Assembly (NCBI RefSeq): GCF_001403615.1
Contig: NZ_LN879453.1
Coordinates: forward strand, 124,001-188,000
Direction of reading: 5' to 3'
DNA from: Desnuesiella massiliensis
GTDB taxonomy: Bacteria > Bacillota > Clostridia > Clostridiales > Clostridiaceae
Length of the DNA stretch: 64,000 nt
In this document: positions 61,452-64,000 of the stretch, one piece after another
Layout of the letters: each line of letters begins with the position of its first letter
Position numbering within the stretch: position 1 is the first letter of the stretch
Position numbers and translations under genes: made by a program
The notes under the pieces: generated by a model
What the model was told of the DNA's origin: nothing
Databases searched by the model: none
What the model saw: only the letters and a program-made list of their open reading frames with translations

Positions 61452-61928
61452 TTATTTATTTAAAATAAATTCACATAAATTATATAAGTTATATGCTGTT
61501 GGAATACCCTCCATGGTTATATTATCCGTTGAATAAACACCATCCCAAGGGTGAACTGATATATGAATTTCATCAAATATGTTAATTACATATTTTTTTT
61601 CATTATTTAGCTTAATAAAGAGCTTATATTTTATTTTTTTAGATGGATCTTCCTTGGGAGATAGAAAGTTTTCTTTTTTAAGATTAGATATAAATTTATA
61701 TAGAGTTTCCTTATTTTCCTTTGATACTTCTACGTCCTTATTTAAATTTGTTTCAAAAAGTGTAACTTCTACAGTATTTTCATTTATAAGTTGAGATAAT
61801 TGTGCAGTGTAATAGAAAGTAGTAGGCTTTTTATTTTTTATAGGTGAATCTATCCATTCTTTTTTACAGCCACTTAAAGATATTAATAGTATTATTATCA
61901 AGGTAAATAAACACTTTTTCTTATTCAT
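61452..61928 (-). CDS. Predicted lipoprotein
   Basis: A 158-residue protein with a signal peptide (MNKKKCLFTLIIILLISLSG) and a lipobox ending in LSGC at residue 20, so it should be lipid-anchored to the membrane outer face. The mature part is Lys-rich with beta-like strands (INENTVEVTLFETNLNKDV; YVINIFDEIHISVHPW). I do not recognise a domain with certainty (clostridial DUF4883-like lipoproteins have this look). Start follows AAGGGGTCTGAAG. Not obviously part of an operon. Confidence 0.75.
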   Translation of the reverse strand: MNKKKCLFTLIIILLISLSGCKKEWIDSPIKNKKPTTFYYTAQLSQLINENTVEVTLFETNLNKDVEVSKENKETLYKFISNLKKENFLSPKEDPSKKIKYKLFIKLNNEKKYVINIFDEIHISVHPWDGVYSTDNITMEGIPTAYNLYNLCEFILNK

Positions 61929-62081
61929 CTTCAGACCCCTTAAAATATGATTTCAAAATAAAATATGTTTATAAAAATAAAAATATTCCATGGTTATTAG
62001 AACATATGGCTTGTACTATGAATAAAATATTTTATAATAATATTAACTCATAATAAATATGAGTTTTGGGGGTGGTGCTAT

Positions 62082-62594
62082 TTGAAGTTTGGAGTAGATA
62101 TAGGCCATAATGTAGCCTACGATATAGGTGCGCAGGGTATAAGAAAAGAGGATGAACTTACTAAAGAGGTAGGAATTAAACTCATGGAAAGATTAAGAAA
62201 TTTAGGCCATACTGTAGTAAATTGTACTCCGTCCTCCGCATCGAATTTAGGAGATTCCTTATATAAGAGAGTGCTTATAGCTAATCAAAATAATATAGAT
62301 TATTTTATTTCCATACATTTTAATTCTGGGGGAGAAAGTGGCACTGAAATATTTGCTTTATCAGAAGAGGGGAGAGCTTTAGGAGAAAAGATATTGACTG
62401 AGATAGTTGGTCTGGGATTTTATAATAGAGGAGTTAAAGACGGCAATAGATTATATGTGTTAAAAAACACTAAGGCTATTGGAATATTAATGGAAATAGC
62501 TTTTGTCGATTCCAAGGATGATATGTATTTATATAATTCAGATTCTATAGTAAATGCTATAATTAAAGGAATTAATAGTAAGATAGGTAAGTAG
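62082..62594 (+). CDS. N-acetylmuramoyl-L-alanine amidase (Amidase_3)
   Basis: A 170-residue zinc amidase that cleaves the amide bond between MurNAc and L-Ala of peptidoglycan. Zinc and catalytic residues are visible: H9 in DIGHN, the Glu of KEDELTKEVG, H in FISIHFNSG, and the catalytic Glu in GILMEIAFVD. There is no signal peptide or wall-binding domain, as in many phage-type lysins and clostridial sporulation amidases. The start is TTG after gggggtggtg. A holin-like gene lies 8 kb away, but no phage genes are adjacent. Confidence 0.9.
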   Translation: MKFGVDIGHNVAYDIGAQGIRKEDELTKEVGIKLMERLRNLGHTVVNCTPSSASNLGDSLYKRVLIANQNNIDYFISIHFNSGGESGTEIFALSEEGRALGEKILTEIVGLGFYNRGVKDGNRLYVLKNTKAIGILMEIAFVDSKDDMYLYNSDSIVNAIIKGINSKIGK

Positions 62595-62697
62595 AATAGA
62601 CAAAATTTTAAAGGATTTAAGCAACTATTTAAAAGATATTAAAAAACTTAACAAAATATTAATACATTTTTCGAGAAAAATATGGTATATTAAATAT

Positions 62698-62805
62698 ATA
62701 AACAGAAGCTAATAAATTTGATATTGAAATATAGATTTAACCCCTTATTTATATAACCCCTTTAGTACGAAAAGATATTGGTATCCCCCACCAGTATCTT
62801 TTTTT
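62698..62805 (+). ncRNA. Candidate C-rich sRNA with terminator
   Basis: Between the amidase and the next gene is a promoter-like TATATT (62686-62691), two direct repeats TAACCCCTT (62738-62746 and 62754-62762) and a rho-independent terminator with stem AAAGATA-TTGGT/ACCA-TATCTTT and a loop CCCCC (62771-62805). There is no ORF. Single-stranded C-rich motifs complementary to Shine-Dalgarno sequences are the hallmark of Firmicute regulatory sRNAs. It could instead be only a long trailer of the amidase mRNA. Confidence 0.4.
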
Positions 62806-62930
62806 GTTTTATATTATCTAAGAGACAACTAATGAAGTATATTCTCTATAATTTTATTGGAGATGCCTTAATAGTATTACATATAAAAATGCAGAACTGA
62901 ACATAATATACCTGAAAAGGGGTGTAAAAT

Positions 62931-63068
62931 GTGGATTCAAAAATGAAGAATACTAAGAATAATAAAAAAAGTGATGGAGAATTTAAATCTAAAAATATAA
63001 AGCATAATCCTAATGCTGAAAGCGCTAGAGCTGTATTCAGCGATCCAAAAGCAAAAGAATTAGAGTAA
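62931..63068 (+). CDS. Small basic clostridial protein (CPC_1213-like)
   Basis: A 45-residue protein with GTG start after aaaaggggtgtaaaat. It is rich in Lys and Asn and ends with KHNPNAESARAVFSDPKAKE, which resembles the short CPC_1213-type proteins I remember from clostridial genomes. It is too short for ordinary gene calling, yet has a strong ribosome binding site and its own terminator. Function unknown. Confidence 0.7.
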   Translation: MDSKMKNTKNNKKSDGEFKSKNIKHNPNAESARAVFSDPKAKELE

Positions 63069-63101
63069 AATACTTATAATTTAATCCTTAGAGAAGCAAA
63101 G

Positions 63102-63134
63102 ACATCTAATCTAAATTTCAGGTTAGATGTTTTT
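63102..63134 (+). terminator. Terminator after the 45-residue protein
   Basis: Stem ACATCTAATC / GGTTAGATGT with about a 9-base loop and a short T run. Confidence 0.75.
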
Positions 63135-63199
63135 GATTTGTCATTATATAGATTATTCTTGAATAAGTATCTAAAGAGAGTATTTTGGGAGATTTTATT

Positions 63200-63490
63200 A
63201 TGGAGGTTCTAAATATAATTGTTTTGGCATGTATAGGGGAGGCCATATGGGAAACCTTAAAATTAACCTGGCAAAAGGGGAAGGTATCTGAGGATAGAAT
63301 CGGGGCAATAGTGGTAGGAGTAATTATTGCCTTAAGTACGGGGGTGGATATAATGCATGCCTTAAGCATACCTATGAGAGTACCTTATCTAGGCACGATT
63401 TTTACAGGACTATTAATAAGTAGAGGAGCTAATTTTACCCATGATTTAATTTCTACATTAAATAACCATATGAATAATCAAAAGAACTAA
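63200..63490 (+). CDS. Small membrane protein (holin-like)
   Basis: A 96-residue protein starting at the ATG at 63200 after gggag. It has two to three hydrophobic segments (VLNIIVLACIGEAIWETLKL; IGAIVVGVIIALSTGVDIM; YLGTIFTGLLISRG) and ends polar. I think it resembles clostridial phage-type membrane proteins but have no firm family. It may be co-expressed with the following membrane protein gene, 51 bases downstream. Confidence 0.65.
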   Translation: MEVLNIIVLACIGEAIWETLKLTWQKGKVSEDRIGAIVVGVIIALSTGVDIMHALSIPMRVPYLGTIFTGLLISRGANFTHDLISTLNNHMNNQKN

Positions 63491-63541
63491 CTTTAAAATA
63501 TCTATAGTATATTTTGCAAACTAAATGATGAAACTAGTTCC

Positions 63542-63958
63542 ATGAGAAGAAGATTTATTATATATGGACTTTTAGGGTTTTGCGCAGAAGTTTTATGGAC
63601 TGGTTTATCATCTATGCTAAAGGGCGATATAAAACTCACAGGTTATACTTATATTTGGATGTTTCCCGTATATGGCCTTGCGATTTTATTAGAGCCCGTT
63701 CATAACAGGATAAGGCACCTTTCAATTTTTTTAAGGGGAGGTGTTTATATGGTTCTTATATATTTTGTAGAACTTATATGTGGATTATTGTTAAGAGAAA
63801 TATTAGGTGTCTGTCCTTGGAACTATGCAGATGAGCCATTGTCAATTAACGGAATAATAACTTTGAGATATATACCTGTATGGTTTACCTTAGGGTTGAT
63901 ATTCGAAAAGATTCATGATACTTTACTTCTGGTGGAAAGTGGACTTAAAAGTCTATGA
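63542..63958 (+). CDS. Putative ABC-transporter permease-like membrane protein (DUF/CmpB-type)
   Basis: A 138-residue protein with about four membrane helices. The start MRRRFIIYGLLGFCAEVLWT with LTGYTYIWMFPVYGLA and the late CPWNYADEPLSINGIITLRY match the CmpB/PF06541-type putative permease family of Firmicutes. The ribosome binding site is weak. Its stop overlaps the next start (ATGA), so translation is coupled. Confidence 0.75.
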   Translation: MRRRFIIYGLLGFCAEVLWTGLSSMLKGDIKLTGYTYIWMFPVYGLAILLEPVHNRIRHLSIFLRGGVYMVLIYFVELICGLLLREILGVCPWNYADEPLSINGIITLRYIPVWFTLGLIFEKIHDTLLLVESGLKSL

Positions 63959-64000
63959 TGAAAGTAGAAAAAGGAAAAGGTTTAGCTACTATAGAAAAAC
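63958..64000 (+). CDS. Start of an unidentified gene (cut by the window edge)
   Basis: ATG overlaps the previous stop (ATGA at 63955-63960 region). The visible 14 residues, MKVEKGKGLATIEK, are too short to identify. Coupling with the preceding membrane protein gene is the only thing that can be said. Confidence 0.45.
   Translation, partial: MKVEKGKGLATIEK

Noticed and set aside
1..64000. CRISPR array, tRNA or rRNA genes
   Set aside because: No regularly spaced direct repeats and no T-loop or rRNA signatures were noticed in any intergenic region.

Overview
The window looks like chromosome from a low-GC, spore-forming Firmicute close to Clostridium sensu stricto. Reasons: strongly AT-rich DNA, strong GGAGG ribosome binding sites, sporulation genes (spoVB, a Spo0E-like phosphatase), a V-type ATPase operon, flavodiiron protein FprA, HelD, HPr kinase, and a gene that needs selenocysteine. 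No rRNA, tRNA or CRISPR array was seen.

Layout. 1-5.1 kb: end of a YesM-type histidine kinase and its AraC-type response regulator, then queT with an unknown small ORF behind a preQ1-I-like leader, a Cys-rich small protein, ndk and pncB. 5.3-20.8 kb: UvrD-like helicase, an FtsA-like ATPase, an M20 peptidase, an RluA pseudouridine synthase, two convergent MurJ/SpoVB-family flippases, a rubrerythrin-like protein, a membrane-anchored beta-propeller, a phospholipase C-like protein without signal peptide, a methyltransferase remnant-like gene and a B12-radical SAM protein. 20.9-29.6 kb: complete V-ATPase operon (H/G-I-K-E-C-F-A-B-D); its K subunit carries the Na+ ligand set. 29.9-40.9 kb: an accessory stretch rich in GNAT acetyltransferases (five intact, one frameshifted) with Nudix, SMI1/KNR4, flavodoxin-like, amidohydrolase and PPOX-type proteins, and a methyltransferase fragment. 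41-52.3 kb: a HesB-like selenoprotein gene (in-frame TGA plus SECIS-like hairpin) divergent from a NiaX-like ECF transporter with a palindromic operator, then an RmlD-like reductase, helD, fprA, small conserved genes, spo0E-like, hprK, 5-FTHF cyclo-ligase, corA and an M18 aminopeptidase. 52.3-54.2 kb: a decayed mobile or phage-derived patch (integrase fragment, gene remnants, structured non-coding DNA, holin). 54.2-61.2 kb: a three-gene minus-strand operon with a 1623-aa mosaic protein (HD, HEAT-like, NadD-like, acetyltransferase-like, phosphoribosyltransferase-like), an LDH-like dehydrogenase and a PHP phosphoesterase. 61.4-64 kb: lipoprotein, cell-wall amidase, a possible C-rich sRNA, and small membrane proteins.

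The most novel-looking items are (a) a structured element present three times (7.8, 49.7 and 61.4 kb) with compensatory stem changes and a conserved internal loop, one copy carrying a 99-bp GC-rich inverted-repeat insertion; (b) the 1623-aa mosaic protein and its operon; (c) the selenoprotein gene, which ordinary gene calling cuts at codon 30; (d) the queT leader with its unknown small ORF. Names of products come from motif recognition by eye; no database search was run.
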